Positions 34,368-43,545 are shown, counted from the stretch's first letter. The stretch is 64,000 nucleotides of DNA from Betaproteobacteria bacterium (GCA_016720425.1 JADKKQ010000003.1:62001-126000), one strand, 5' to 3'. A program made the numbers and translations. Notes: generated by a model not told the origin, from the sequence alone.

Positions 34368-35532
34368 TCACGCCGCTCCCTCCGGCCGGTATCCCGCCGC
34401 CTGCAGCGGATCGAGTTCGGGCGGCACGGCGAGATCGCTCGGGATCGCCGGTGCCGGCCCGCCGGCGCTGCGCTGCCGCTCGACCTGGAAGACGTACGCG
34501 AGCACCTGCGCGACCACCGTGTACAGCGCCGGCGGGATCTCGCTGCCGATCTCGGCGTGGCGATAGAGCGCGCGGGCGAGCGGCGGCGCCTCGAGCACCG
34601 TCACCCCGTGCTCGGCCCCGATTTCGCGAATGCGCTGGGCGATCAGGTTCATGCCCTTGGCGACGACCTGCGGCGCCCGCATGCTGCCGTCGCGGTACTG
34701 CAGCGCGACGGCATAGTGCGTCGGATTGGTGACGATGACGTCGGCCGTCGGCACCGCGCTCATCATCCGCCGGCGCGCGACCTCGCGCTGCTGGCTGCGG
34801 ATCCGCGCCTTGAGCTGCGGATCGCCTTCCATTTCGCGCTGTTCCTGGACGACTTCCTGCCGCGTCATCTTCAGCTGATCGTGGTAGTGCCAGATCTGCC
34901 AGGGAACGTCGATCAGGGCGACGACGACGAGCCCGCCGACCAGCGCGAAGAAGCCGGTGCTGACCAGCACGCCGACGCGCGCGACCGCGCCGCCGGTGTC
35001 GCGCGCGGGCAGCTGCTGCAGCTCGGCCCAGCTCGACGACAGCGCCCAGTAGCCGATGCCGCCCAGCAGCAGGCACTTGGCGATCGCCTTGCCCAGCTCG
35101 ACCAGGCTCTGCGACGAGAACATGTTGCCGAGGCCGCGGGCCGGGCTGAGACGCGCGAAGTCGGGCGCGAACGCGGTGCCGCTCCAGACCCAGCCCGAGA
35201 GCAGCAGCGGTGCGCCCAGCGTGGCGACCAGCACCATGGCGAGCAGCGGCGAGATCGCGAGCAGCATGTCGACGGACAGCCCGGAGAGCCCGGCCAGCAT
35301 CCGGTCCGGCTCGACCGCGTGCGGCGCGATCGAAGGCGAGCCCGCTGCGAAAGACGCCGAGGCAGCGCCGATAGAGTTCCGGGCCCATCCACCACAGCGC
35401 CATCGCACCGGACAGCGCGACCGCCGCGGTCGCGAGCTCGCGCGAGCGGGGAATCTGCCCCTTCTCGCGTGCCTGCTCGAGCCGCTTGGGCGTCGGCTGG
35501 AATGTTCGTTCGGCGTCTTGTTCTTCGGCCAT
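34368..35532 (-). pseudogene. flhB: Flagellar export switch protein FlhB, interrupted by a frameshift near 35323
   Basis: Both halves are clear but in different frames. From ATG 35532: AEEQDAERTFQPTPKRLEQAREKGQIPRSRELATAA through LWWMGPELYRRCLGVFRSGLAFDRA. The frame then loses conservation and runs to 34321. One base over, coding resumes with HAVEPDRMLAGLSGLSVDMLLAISPLLAMVL and continues through four membrane segments to the autocleavage site VTNPTHYAVALQYRDG and a C-terminus at 34368. A single extra base in the GCGCCGCAC stretch around 35322-35324 explains it. Without flhB no flagellum forms, and every other export gene is intact, so a sequencing or assembly error is at least as likely as a true mutation. 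Confidence 0.85.
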
Positions 35533-35559
35533 GGCGTGATCCCGCACGGGGATGACGCC

Positions 35560-35619
35560 ATTATTTCGTCCCGCGGCAACGGCGATGGGACGAAAACCGC
35601 CGCTTTTGTGCCGCTATTC
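35560..35619 (-). promoter_or_regulatory. FlhDC-type class II promoter of flhB
   Basis: Minus strand: GAATAG-N16-GTTTTC (35619-35592), then 26 bp and AATAAT (35565-35560), with the flhB ATG 28 bp further on. It lies in the gap between motB and flhB and has the same layout as the fliL and fliF promoters. Confidence 0.6.
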
Positions 35620-35653
35620 GCCGCGCCGGATGGGGCGGCGGTCCGCTTGCGGT

Positions 35654-36631
35654 TCAGCGACCGGGCGCAACCGGCGCCGCCGGGACCGGCACGGACGCCG
35701 GGACGCCGTCCGCGGGCAGCGCCGCGGGGACCGACCCGTCGGCGGGGATTTCCAGTGCGGGATTGACGCTGTCCTCGAGAATGCGCCGCTCCGCCTCGGC
35801 GTTGAGCACGGTGATGCTGATCCGGCGATTGATCGGGTTGTAAACGTCGGACTTGTCGAGCGCGACCGCCGGCCCCTGGCCGATGACGCGGATCATCTTG
35901 TTCTCGGCGATGCCCCCGGCGATCAGTTCGCGGCGCGAGGCGTTGGCGCGATCGGCGGAGAGCTCCCAGTTGCTGTAGCCGCGCTCGCCCGACGAGTAGG
36001 GCTTGGCATCGGTGTGCCCGGACAGCGAGATCTTGTTGGGGACGTCGTTCATCAGCCGGCCCAGCTCGCGCAGGATGTTCTTGGTGTAGTCCTTCAGCAG
36101 CGCGCTGCCGCTGTCGAACATCGCCCGATTCAGCTCGTCGACGATCTGGATGCGCAGCCCGTCGGGCGTGAGGTCCACCCGCAACTGGTTCTTGAACGGC
36201 TGCAGCGCGGCATTGGCGTCGATCGCCGCGTCGAGCCGGGCCTTGAGCTCCAGCAGCCGGCTCCGCTCCTGCCGCGCGCGCTCGGCCTCGGCGGCCTTGA
36301 GGTTGATCGTCTTCTTCTCCGCCTCGATGTCGCCCTTCTTGCGCTGGCCCTCGCTGCGGGTGAGGTCGGTGCCGCCACCCTTGATCACCGACGACGCATC
36401 GCCGCTGCCGGAGCCGCCCTGCAAGGCCACCTTCAGCGGCGTCGCGAAGTAATCGGCGATGCCGGCGAGATCGCCCTTGGTCGTCGATCCCAGCAGCCAC
36501 ATCAGCAGGAAGAACGCCATCATCGCCGTCACGAAGTCGGCATAGGCGATCTTCCAGGCGCCCCCGTGGTGGCCCCCGCCGGACTTCTTGATCCGCTTGA
36601 CGATGATCTGCTGCTGCTCGCCGTTCGCCAT
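35654..36631 (-). CDS. motB: Flagellar motor protein MotB
   Basis: 325 residues. The single membrane helix carries the proton-binding Asp (WKIAYADFVTAMMAFFLLMWLL). A helical plug and linker rich in Arg/Glu/Ala follow. The OmpA-like peptidoglycan-binding domain (about 170-290) has ISLSGHTDAKPYSSGERGYSNWELSADRANASRRELI and NRRISITVLNAEAE. It ends in a Pro/Ala tail. It follows motA by about 20 bp. Confidence 0.95.
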   Translation of the reverse strand: MANGEQQQIIVKRIKKSGGGHHGGAWKIAYADFVTAMMAFFLLMWLLGSTTKGDLAGIADYFATPLKVALQGGSGSGDASSVIKGGGTDLTRSEGQRKKGDIEAEKKTINLKAAEAERARQERSRLLELKARLDAAIDANAALQPFKNQLRVDLTPDGLRIQIVDELNRAMFDSGSALLKDYTKNILRELGRLMNDVPNKISLSGHTDAKPYSSGERGYSNWELSADRANASRRELIAGGIAENKMIRVIGQGPAVALDKSDVYNPINRRISITVLNAEAERRILEDSVNPALEIPADGSVPAALPADGVPASVPVPAAPVAPGR

Positions 36632-36650
36632 GGCTGCGGTCGTGCGGCGG

Positions 36651-37508
36651 TCAGCGCTTCGACTTCTTGACGTGTTCCTCGAGCTCGAGGAAGGTCGGGC
36701 GCTCGTTCGAGTACAGCACCTTGCGGCCGAACTCGATGGCGATCGCCGGCGCGTAGCCGTTGAGGCTGGCGAGCAGTGTCACCTTCACGCACTGCAACGC
36801 CTTGGTCCCCTCGTTGGCGCGCTCGGCGAGAAGGCTCGCCAGCGGGCCTACGAAGCCGTAGCCCAGCAGGATGCCGAGGAAGGTGCCGACCAGCGCGTGG
36901 GCCACCATGATCCCCAGCTCGGACGGTGGCTTGCCGACCGATTCCATCGTGTGCACCACGCCCATGACGGCGGCGACGATGCCGAACGCGGGCATGCCGT
37001 CGGCCAGCACCTGGATGGTGTGCGACGGGACCTCGGCCTCGTGATGGTGGGTCTCGATCTCGTTGTCCATCAGGTTTTCGATCTCGAACGCGTTCATGTT
37101 GCCGCTGACCATCAGGCGCAGGTAGTCGGTGATGAATTCGAGCAGGTGGTGGTCGCCCAGCACCTTCGGGTAAGGGGCGAAGATCGGGCTCTCCTGCGGC
37201 GCCTCGACGTCGCGCTCGATCGACATCAGCCCTTCCTTGCGCACCTTGCCGAGGATGTCGTAGAGAAAGGCCATCAGCTCCATGTACAGCGCCTTGTCGT
37301 ACTTGCCGCCCTTGAAGCACGACGGCAGCGCGGCCAGCGTCGCCTTGATCGCCTTGGTCGAGTTGCCGACGATGAACGCGCCGGCCGCCGCCCCGCCGAT
37401 CATCAGGAGCTCGAGCGGCTGGAACAGCGCGGCGAGGTGCCCGCCGGCGAGCGCGAAGCCGCCGAACACCGAGCCCAGCACCGCGATGTAGCCAATGATC
37501 ACGAACAT
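36651..37508 (-). CDS. motA: Flagellar motor protein MotA
   Basis: 285 residues. It starts MFVIIGYIAVLGSVFGGFALAGGHLAALFQPLELLMIGGAAAGAFI (helices 1 and 2). The cytoplasmic loop contains the FliG-contacting charged region, and helices 3 and 4 are MPAFGIVAAVMGVVHTMESVG and ALVGTFLGILLGYGFVGPLASLL. The frame is open further upstream, but conservation begins at ATG 37508. Together with MotB it forms the first stator set. Confidence 0.95.
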   Translation of the reverse strand: MFVIIGYIAVLGSVFGGFALAGGHLAALFQPLELLMIGGAAAGAFIVGNSTKAIKATLAALPSCFKGGKYDKALYMELMAFLYDILGKVRKEGLMSIERDVEAPQESPIFAPYPKVLGDHHLLEFITDYLRLMVSGNMNAFEIENLMDNEIETHHHEAEVPSHTIQVLADGMPAFGIVAAVMGVVHTMESVGKPPSELGIMVAHALVGTFLGILLGYGFVGPLASLLAERANEGTKALQCVKVTLLASLNGYAPAIAIEFGRKVLYSNERPTFLELEEHVKKSKR

Positions 37509-37673
37509 GAAGCGACCCCGTAGTCTTCTTTTCCGTGCGGCCGGAGGCGAGTGCCACGCGGCCCTCTCCCGCCGACGGTCATGCTGCATTGTCGGCAGGC
37601 GGGAATGATTCTTTAATGCACGCGCCTCGCGCCGGCATCGGCCGGGCGCGGCGACTTGACGCTGCCGATCAGG

Positions 37674-37734
37674 AGCTTAGCGGCGAACGCCGGCAGCCGA
37701 AGCGGCGAATTGGCGGGGATTGCACTGCGTGATC
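37674..37734 (-). promoter_or_regulatory. Possible FlhDC-type promoter of motA
   Basis: Plus-strand reading GAATTG-N16-GTGATC at 37707-37734; toward motA, 27 bp on, TAAGCT (37679-37674). The right half-site is poor and the start is 166 bp away, so this is the weakest of the set. The flanking sequence GAATTGGCGGGGATTGC resembles the fliL and flgA boxes. Confidence 0.4.
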
Positions 37735-37772
37735 GGCAGCTCGCACGCTTCGGGGGGCGCAAGAAAAGAGAA

Positions 37773-37806
37773 GCGGCGCGCGACGAATGTTCCCATCGCG
37801 CGCCGC
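37773..37806 (-). terminator. Rho-independent terminator after flhDC
   Basis: A perfect 11-bp stem, GCGGCGCGCGA / TCGCGCGCCGC, with a 12-nt loop. On the minus strand it is followed by a T-rich stretch (TTCTCTTTTCTT). It lies 44 bp beyond the flhC stop, separating flhDC from motAB. The remainder of 37509-37849 holds no gene. Confidence 0.75.
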
Positions 37807-37849
37807 GTGGCCGTCCGGGGTGAACGGCCGGGGGGACTGGTTGCGACGG

Positions 37850-38419
37850 TCAGTGCACGCGCCGCAAGTCGAGAGGCATATCGGCCGCCGCGACGGCTTC
37901 TTTAGCGGCCTTGGTCTTGCCGGCGCGCGAGGGCATGTGGCAGAGGCCGCAGACGTAGCCGTCGTGCAGGTCGTGGGTGTGGGCGACGAACTGTCCGGCG
38001 CAGCGGGTGCAGGGGACGGTGCGCAGCATCCCGGCGTCGACGAACTTGACCAGCCGCCAGGCCCGCGTCAGCGACAGGACGATCTCCTGGCTCGACACCG
38101 TGCACTGCTCCAGATAGAGGCGGTAGGTCTTGATGATGGCGTCGATCTCGTCCAGCTCGCTCGCCTGGATCACGTTCTGGTAGATGCCCATGAACAGCGA
38201 GGCGTGGATGTTGGGCATCCAGGTGACGAACCAGTCGGTCGAGAACGGCAGCATGCCCTTGGGCGGCGAGCGGCCCTGGATCTCCTTGTACAGGCGCAGC
38301 AGCCGCTCGCGCGACAGCGCGGTCTCGGACTCCAGCACCTGGAGCCGGGCGCCCAGCTCGATCAGCTCGCTGGCGCGGCGAACGTCGCGTGCATCGGCGA
38401 TGACGCTGCGGGGCGCCAT
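37850..38419 (-). CDS. flhC: Flagellar master regulator subunit FlhC
   Basis: 189 residues. FlhC binds DNA and forms FlhD4C2, the class II activator. Visible are SELIELGARLQVLESETALSRERLLRLYKEIQGRSPPKGMLPFSTDWFVTWMPNIHASLF and the four zinc cysteines in VPCTRCAGQF and YVCGLC. Its ATG overlaps the flhD stop by one base. Confidence 0.96.
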   Translation of the reverse strand: MAPRSVIADARDVRRASELIELGARLQVLESETALSRERLLRLYKEIQGRSPPKGMLPFSTDWFVTWMPNIHASLFMGIYQNVIQASELDEIDAIIKTYRLYLEQCTVSSQEIVLSLTRAWRLVKFVDAGMLRTVPCTRCAGQFVAHTHDLHDGYVCGLCHMPSRAGKTKAAKEAVAAADMPLDLRRVH

Positions 38420-38742
38420 TACGCGGCCTCCGCCATCTGCGTCGTCATCAGGATCGCCGCGTGGACGCCGGCGACCGAATTGGCCGCGCGGTCCCGGCTG
38501 TGGCTGGTGAGAAGGTTCCAGATCATCTGGTCGTCGAAGCGGAAGCGGCACATCAGCGTGTTCATCGCCGCGATCTTGAGCATCTGCCCGGGCGTGAGGT
38601 CGGCCAGGATCTCGGCCACCTCTTCGCTGACGCCGAGGCGGAACAGCGCCTCGTCGCGGTCGTCGCGGATCATCCGTTGGGCGAGGATCAGGTAGGTCAT
38701 GTTGGCTTCGCGGATGTCGTCGAGCAGCTGGCTGTTCTTCAT
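38419..38742 (-). CDS. flhD: Flagellar master regulator subunit FlhD
   Basis: 107 residues. The helical regulator starts MKNSQLLDDIREANMTYLILAQRMIRDDRDEALFRLGVSEEVAEIL, with FDDQMIWNLLTSHSRDRAA in the C-terminal half. FlhD directs FlhC to promoters. It is the first gene of flhDC, behind a 650-bp divergent region shared with fliC that contains two palindromes. Confidence 0.95.
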   Translation of the reverse strand: MKNSQLLDDIREANMTYLILAQRMIRDDRDEALFRLGVSEEVAEILADLTPGQMLKIAAMNTLMCRFRFDDQMIWNLLTSHSRDRAANSVAGVHAAILMTTQMAEAA

Positions 38743-39393
38743 TTTCGGGCGTCCTGTCTGGAGGTGTGTTGTGGTTTTGGACTCGGGGTGCAGTTCGGGT
38801 TGACGCCATCATCGGCAATCGACGAGGGGGCCTGAATCGGCGGTTGGCTCGATTTGGAGCAAGCCCGGCACCCGATGTGGAGTAGGAAAACCCCTACACG
38901 ATATGCCTTTGTCATATTGTCGACCGGGCGGATGGCGTGGCTTTCAAGCCCCTGCGGACCCGGAATAGCGGCCGTTTGACCCGTCAAATCGGCCCATCGC
39001 CGTCGGCGTTCGACCCTTAAGCTGCCGCCCATGGTCGAGTTCGGCAGTTCCTCTTTTCGCGGCAGCCCCCGCCGGTCCGCTGGCCGGGGTCCGGGGCAGG
39101 GTCGCGCGATCCCGGGGTTGCAGGTCCGGCGCCAGGCCGCCGCCCGCCGCGGAGTTCCGGAGGTGCCGGCCGCGGCGGGTCGGCCACGGTGCGGCGCCCT
39201 CCCCGCGACGAGCGAGCGCGATCACCAGTACCCATGCAACACCGACGTCCGCGTCGGCTGCAGCTCTCCTCAAGTTTCTCCGGCAGGGTCCGATAACCCC
39301 CACAGACGGCGGTCCAGTGCTCAGTGCTCCAGCATGACGGGGCGGCCAAAGTCGGTAGGCAATCTCGCCGGAACCATCGCTTAGGAGAAGCAA
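38743..39393. promoter_or_regulatory. Divergent flhDC / fliC control region with palindromes
   Basis: About 650 bp with no convincing gene. Possible operators: GTAGGAAAACCCCTAC at 38883-38898 (arms GTAGG/CCTAC) in an AT-richer stretch about 140 bp upstream of flhD, and the perfect TTTGAC-CC-GTCAAA at 38975-38988. The fliC sigma-28 promoter is at 39270-39296. No sure sigma-70 promoter for flhDC could be picked by eye. Which regulators bind is unknown. Confidence 0.5.
39270..39296 (+). promoter_or_regulatory. Sigma-28 promoter of fliC
   Basis: TCAAGTTT at 39270-39277, exactly 11 bp, then TCCGATAA at 39289-39296; one mismatch in the -10. The ATG is 97 bp downstream with AGGAG close before it. 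Confidence 0.85.
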
Positions 39394-40878
39394 ATGGCAC
39401 AAGTCATCAACACCAACGTTGCCTCGCTGAACGCGCAACGGAACCTGAACTCGTCGCAATCCTCGCTCAACGTCGCCCTGCAGCGCCTGTCGTCCGGGCT
39501 GCGCATCAACAGCGCCAAGGACGATGCCGCCGGCCTCGGCATCACGTCGCGGATGACCGCGCAGATCAACGGCCTGAACCAGGCCGCCCGCAATGCCAAC
39601 GACGGCATTTCCCTGGCGCAGACCGCCGAAGGCGCGCTGACCGAGGTGGCCAACAATCTGCAGCGGATCCGCGAGCTCGCGGTGCAGTCGGCGAACGGCA
39701 CGAACAGCATCGCCGATCGCGCGTCGCTGGACGCCGAAGCGCAGCAGCTGGTCGCCGAAATCACCCGCGTTGCCAGCCAGACCTCGTTCAACGGCCTCAA
39801 GCTCCTCGACGGTTCCTTCACGACGCAGAGCTTCCAGGTCGGCGCGAACGCGGGCGAGACGATCAACATCAACTCGATCGCCGATTCGCGTTCGACGGCA
39901 TTGGGCAGCAACATCCTGGTCGGCGTCGGTACAATCCTGGGCGCCGGCGGCGTAGGCGCAACGAAAGCTGCGGCGGCCGACGTGAGTGCCGGGAACCTGG
40001 TTGCCGTCGAGGCGAACTTGACCGTGACCACGCAGAACGGCGGCACGACCGCAGCCTTCGGCTACGCCGCCCTGTCGGATGCGAAGGCGGTTGCCGATGC
40101 CATCAACACCAATGCCGGCGGCGTCGGCGTCACCGCCGAGGCCTTCAACAGTGCGACGTTGAGTGGCGTAGCGTCTGCCGGAACCGTGTCCATGACGCTC
40201 AACGGCAGCTTGATCTCCGCGGCCGTAGCGGACCCGACCGACCTGACGGCACTGATGGGCGCCATCAACGGTGCACAAGGTGCGACCGGCGTCACTGCGA
40301 GCTTCACCAGTGCCGCGGCGAAGAACAGCCTGACGTTGTCGACGACCGACGGCCGCGACATCAAGGTCCTGGACTTCAACAATACCGGGGCGACCAAGAC
40401 CGCGGTCTTCTCTGGCGTCACGCTGACCGGCGGTGCGGCGACCGACTCGTCGATCAAGAGCGGCTACGTTACGCTGGAGAGCAGCAAGGGTGCGATCACC
40501 CTCGCAGGTGCCAACCTCGATGCCTTTACTTCCGCGACGCAGGCCAGCGCGTTCTCGGCCCTGAACGCGATCTCGCTGACCGGCTCGAGCGGCGCGAACT
40601 CGACCAGTGCGTTGGCGGTCGTCGACGCGGCACTCGCCCAGATCACCGCGACGCGCGGCGCGCTTGGTGCCTATCAGAACCGCTTCAGTTCAGCGATTGC
40701 CAACCTGCAGACGACGTCCGAGAACCTCTCCGCGTCGCGCAGCCGGATCCAGGATGCGGACTTCGCGGCCGAAACCGCGAACCTGACCCGCGCCCAGATC
40801 CTGCAGCAGGCGGGCACGGCGATGCTGGCGCAGGCGAACGCCATCCCCAACAACGTCCTGACGCTGTTGCGTGGCTAA
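39394..40878 (+). CDS. fliC: Flagellin FliC
   Basis: 494 residues, the filament subunit. The N-terminal D0/D1 is AQVINTNVASLNAQRNLNSSQSSLNVALQRLSSGLRINSAKDDAAGLGI and the C-terminal half-domain ends SASRSRIQDADFAAETANLTRAQILQQAGTAMLAQANAIPNNVLTLLRG. The middle (about 170-390) is a Thr/Ala/Gly-rich variable surface domain of moderate size. Transcribed from the sigma-28 promoter; exported by the type III apparatus with FliS as chaperone. Only one flagellin gene is visible. Confidence 0.97.
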   Translation: MAQVINTNVASLNAQRNLNSSQSSLNVALQRLSSGLRINSAKDDAAGLGITSRMTAQINGLNQAARNANDGISLAQTAEGALTEVANNLQRIRELAVQSANGTNSIADRASLDAEAQQLVAEITRVASQTSFNGLKLLDGSFTTQSFQVGANAGETININSIADSRSTALGSNILVGVGTILGAGGVGATKAAAADVSAGNLVAVEANLTVTTQNGGTTAAFGYAALSDAKAVADAINTNAGGVGVTAEAFNSATLSGVASAGTVSMTLNGSLISAAVADPTDLTALMGAINGAQGATGVTASFTSAAAKNSLTLSTTDGRDIKVLDFNNTGATKTAVFSGVTLTGGAATDSSIKSGYVTLESSKGAITLAGANLDAFTSATQASAFSALNAISLTGSSGANSTSALAVVDAALAQITATRGALGAYQNRFSSAIANLQTTSENLSASRSRIQDADFAAETANLTRAQILQQAGTAMLAQANAIPNNVLTLLRG

Positions 40879-40890
40879 AGAGTAGACGGG

Positions 40891-40915
40891 CCCGGCCGGC
40901 GACCCGCCGGCCGGG
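40891..40915 (+). terminator. Hairpin after fliC
   Basis: Perfect 11-bp GC stem CCCGGCCGGCG / CGCCGGCCGGG with a 3-nt loop, 13 bp after the fliC stop. No T-tract follows, so it may act as a transcript-stabilising or partial terminator. Confidence 0.6.
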
Positions 40916-41032
40916 AAGTTCGCCCCCGCCGTTCCCGTACTCCGGGGCCAGGCGGGTTTTGCACAAGAGGGAGACGTGGGTCGGGGTCGCGCTTGCAGCA
41001 CACCACGACCACCGTTTCCAGAGGAGAAGCCG

Positions 41033-41413
41033 ATGCTGATCCAGAACATGCAGGGACTCGTACCCGCCGCCGCGCCGGCACCGACGGGGCGCGCCGCACC
41101 CTGGCGTCCGGCAAGCGAGTTGCTGGCGGTCGGCATGCGACCACTGGTTGAGGTGAAGCCGGCGGTCGACCCGGCCGCGGCCCCGCCACCGGCCGGGGAG
41201 GTCCAGGTGGCGGTGACGCAGGCCAACGGCGCGATGGCGGCGCTGTCGGCGGCGCTGATGTTCGAAGTCGACGCCGAGACGCAGACGACGGTGGTCAAGG
41301 TCGTCGACACCAGCGACAACCGCGTGCTGCGGCAGATTCCGTCGCAGGAAATGCTGGACATCGCCCAGGCGCTCGATCGCCTGCAGGGGATGCTGGTCCG
41401 CGACCAGGCCTGA
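41033..41413 (+). CDS. flaG: FlaG-family protein
   Basis: 126 residues. The C-terminal half carries the FlaG signature, LMFEVDAETQTTVVKVVDTSDNRVLRQIPSQEMLDIAQALDRLQGMLV. The N-terminal half is Ala/Pro-rich. FlaG proteins sit between fliC and fliD and affect filament length in other species. ATG 41033 follows GGAG; the fliD start is 24 bp after the stop. Confidence 0.88.
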   Translation: MLIQNMQGLVPAAAPAPTGRAAPWRPASELLAVGMRPLVEVKPAVDPAAAPPPAGEVQVAVTQANGAMAALSAALMFEVDAETQTTVVKVVDTSDNRVLRQIPSQEMLDIAQALDRLQGMLVRDQA

Positions 41414-41436
41414 AGGCGCGGATTTGAAATGGGGGA

Positions 41437-43470
41437 ATGACGATGGCCGTCGGCAGCACGTCCGGATCGCTCGCTTCGCCCGGGCTGGGGTCGGGCCTCG
41501 ACATCAACGCCATCGTCAGCAAGCTGATGGCGGTCGAGAGCCAGCCGCTGACGGCGCTGGCCGCCAAGGAAGCGAGCTACCAGGCACGCATCACCGCGTT
41601 CGGCACGCTCAAGGGCGGCTTGAGCGCGCTGCAGGCGGCACTCGCGGGACTGCTCGACGCCAGGAACATGAAGACCGCCAGTGCAACGCTGGCCGACCCC
41701 ACGCTCGCCGCCGTGACCGCGGGCACCGCCGCGGTTCCCGGCAGCTACTCCGTCCGGATCACGTCGCTCGCGCAGGCGCACAAGATCGCCTCGACGGGCC
41801 TTGCCAGCGTCAACGACGCGGTCGGCAGCGGCACGCTGACCTTTTCCTTCGGGACCTTCGATGCCGGGGTGTTCACCGCCAACGCCGAGGCCGCGGCGAA
41901 GTCGGTGACCATCGGCCCCGGCCAGAACACGCTGGCCGGCATCCGCGACGCCGTCAATGCGGCCAACATCGGGGTCAGCGCCACCATCGTCAACGACGGG
42001 TCCGCCAGCGGCAACCGCATCGTGTTCTCGTCGCTGGCGACCGGGGCCGCCCACAGCCTCAAGCTGAACGTCGCCGACGGCGACGGCACGCACACCGACA
42101 CGGCGGGCCTGTCGCAGCTCGCCTACGATCCCGCAGCCGCGGTGGGCAGCGGCAGGAACATGGAGCAGAAGATCGCCGCGCAGAATGCGACGCTGGTCAT
42201 CGACGGCATCGCGATCAGCAAGGCGTCCAACATCGTCACCGACGCCATCCAGGGCGTCACGCTGAACCTCGCCAAGGCCAGCCCCGACGCCACCACGACA
42301 CTGACGGTGGCCACCGACTCCTCGGGCATCGCCAAGTCCGTCGCCGGATTCGTCAAGGCCTACAACGACCTCGCGACGTCCATCGGCAGCCTCACCAAAT
42401 ACGACGTCGCCAACAAGAAGGCAGCGATCCTGACCGGCGACAGCGCACCGCGCATCGCGCAGTCGCAGCTGCGCAGCATCATGGCGACCGCACTCGACGG
42501 CGGCGGCTTGTCGCTGACCTCGCTCACGCAGGTCGGGGTCTCCTTCAAGGCCGACGGAACGCTCAACCTCGACAGCGCCAGGCTGAGTGCCGCGATCGCC
42601 ACCGACGCGAGTGCCGTCGCCCGCGTGTTCGCCGCGGTGGGCAGCGCCACCGACAGCCTGGTCAGCGTGGCTGCGACCGGGGCCGGGGCGTCGCCGGGAA
42701 CCTACGCGGTCGCCGTTTCGCAAATGGCGACGCAGGGGAAGATCGTCGGCAGCCTCGGCGCCGGGCTGACGATCGCCGCCGGCGTCAACGACACGCTGAG
42801 CGTCACCATCGACGGCATTGCCGCCGACGTCACTCTCGCGGCCGGAACCTATCCGACGGCGGCAGCGCTCGCCGCCGAGCTGCAGAGCCGGATCAATGGC
42901 GCGACGGCGTTGGCGACAGCTGGCGCGAAGGTCCTTGTGACCGAGTCGGGCGGCGTTCTCTCGGTCTCGTCGGCCCGGTACGGATCGGAATCGACCGTGG
43001 CCGTCGCCGGCAACGCGGCCGCCGGCCTCTTCGGCACCCCGACGACAACCGCGGGCGTCGACGTGGCCGGTACCATCGGTGGCTTCAATGCCGTGGGCAA
43101 CGGCCAGACGCTGTCCGCCAGCGGCGGCGGTGTCGAAGGCCTCAAGGTGACCGTCGCAGGCGGCAGCACCGGTCCGCGGGGCGACGTCGTCTACACCCAG
43201 GGCTTCGCCTGGAAGCTCAACCAGGCGCTCACCGGTCTGCTGGGTAACGAAGGTGTGGTGACGGCCAACACCAGCGGCATCACCAAGCGGATTCAGGACA
43301 TTGCCGACCGGCGGGAGGTTCTGCAGCTGCGCCTCGCCAAGGTGCAGGCCAACTATCTCGCCCAGTTCCGCGCCCTCGACAAGCTGATCAGCAACATGAA
43401 CGCCACCAGCACCTACCTCACGCAGCAGCTGGCCAACCTGCCCGGCGCGGCGAACGGCGACGGCAGCTGA
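41437..43470 (+). CDS. fliD: Filament cap protein FliD (long form)
   Basis: 677 residues, longer than the roughly 460 of enterobacterial FliD. The N-terminus has SGSLASPGLGSGLDINAIVSKLMAVESQPLTAL, and the C-terminal coiled coil is TSGITKRIQDIADRREVLQLRLAKVQANYLAQFRALDKLISNMNATSTYLTQQL. The extra length is an inserted Ala/Gly/Thr-rich beta region about 410-610, which includes TYAVAVSQMATQGKIVGS, a repeat of the hook-IN type. It caps the filament and directs flagellin folding. Confidence 0.95.
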   Translation: MTMAVGSTSGSLASPGLGSGLDINAIVSKLMAVESQPLTALAAKEASYQARITAFGTLKGGLSALQAALAGLLDARNMKTASATLADPTLAAVTAGTAAVPGSYSVRITSLAQAHKIASTGLASVNDAVGSGTLTFSFGTFDAGVFTANAEAAAKSVTIGPGQNTLAGIRDAVNAANIGVSATIVNDGSASGNRIVFSSLATGAAHSLKLNVADGDGTHTDTAGLSQLAYDPAAAVGSGRNMEQKIAAQNATLVIDGIAISKASNIVTDAIQGVTLNLAKASPDATTTLTVATDSSGIAKSVAGFVKAYNDLATSIGSLTKYDVANKKAAILTGDSAPRIAQSQLRSIMATALDGGGLSLTSLTQVGVSFKADGTLNLDSARLSAAIATDASAVARVFAAVGSATDSLVSVAATGAGASPGTYAVAVSQMATQGKIVGSLGAGLTIAAGVNDTLSVTIDGIAADVTLAAGTYPTAAALAAELQSRINGATALATAGAKVLVTESGGVLSVSSARYGSESTVAVAGNAAAGLFGTPTTTAGVDVAGTIGGFNAVGNGQTLSASGGGVEGLKVTVAGGSTGPRGDVVYTQGFAWKLNQALTGLLGNEGVVTANTSGITKRIQDIADRREVLQLRLAKVQANYLAQFRALDKLISNMNATSTYLTQQLANLPGAANGDGS

Positions 43471-43487
43471 TGGCCGCCCGCCTGCGC

Positions 43488-43514
43488 TCAAGCACCGTCG
43501 ATCGCCGCCGATAA
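43488..43514 (+). promoter_or_regulatory. Sigma-28 promoter of fliST
   Basis: TCAA at 43488-43491, 15-bp spacer, perfect GCCGATAA at 43507-43514, 31 bp upstream of the fliS ATG. It immediately follows fliD. Confidence 0.78.
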
Positions 43515-43545
43515 CCAAGGCATCTCTCCCTCCACCGGAACCGAC

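Noticed and set aside
39017..39400. Gene between flhD and fliC on the minus strand
   Set aside because: It covers the fliC sigma-28 promoter and ribosome-binding region and shows no recognisable domain.
38944..40278. Long leftward open frame across the flhDC-fliC gap and fliC
   Set aside because: Antisense to conserved flagellin codons and without motifs; long stop-free antisense frames are expected at this GC content.
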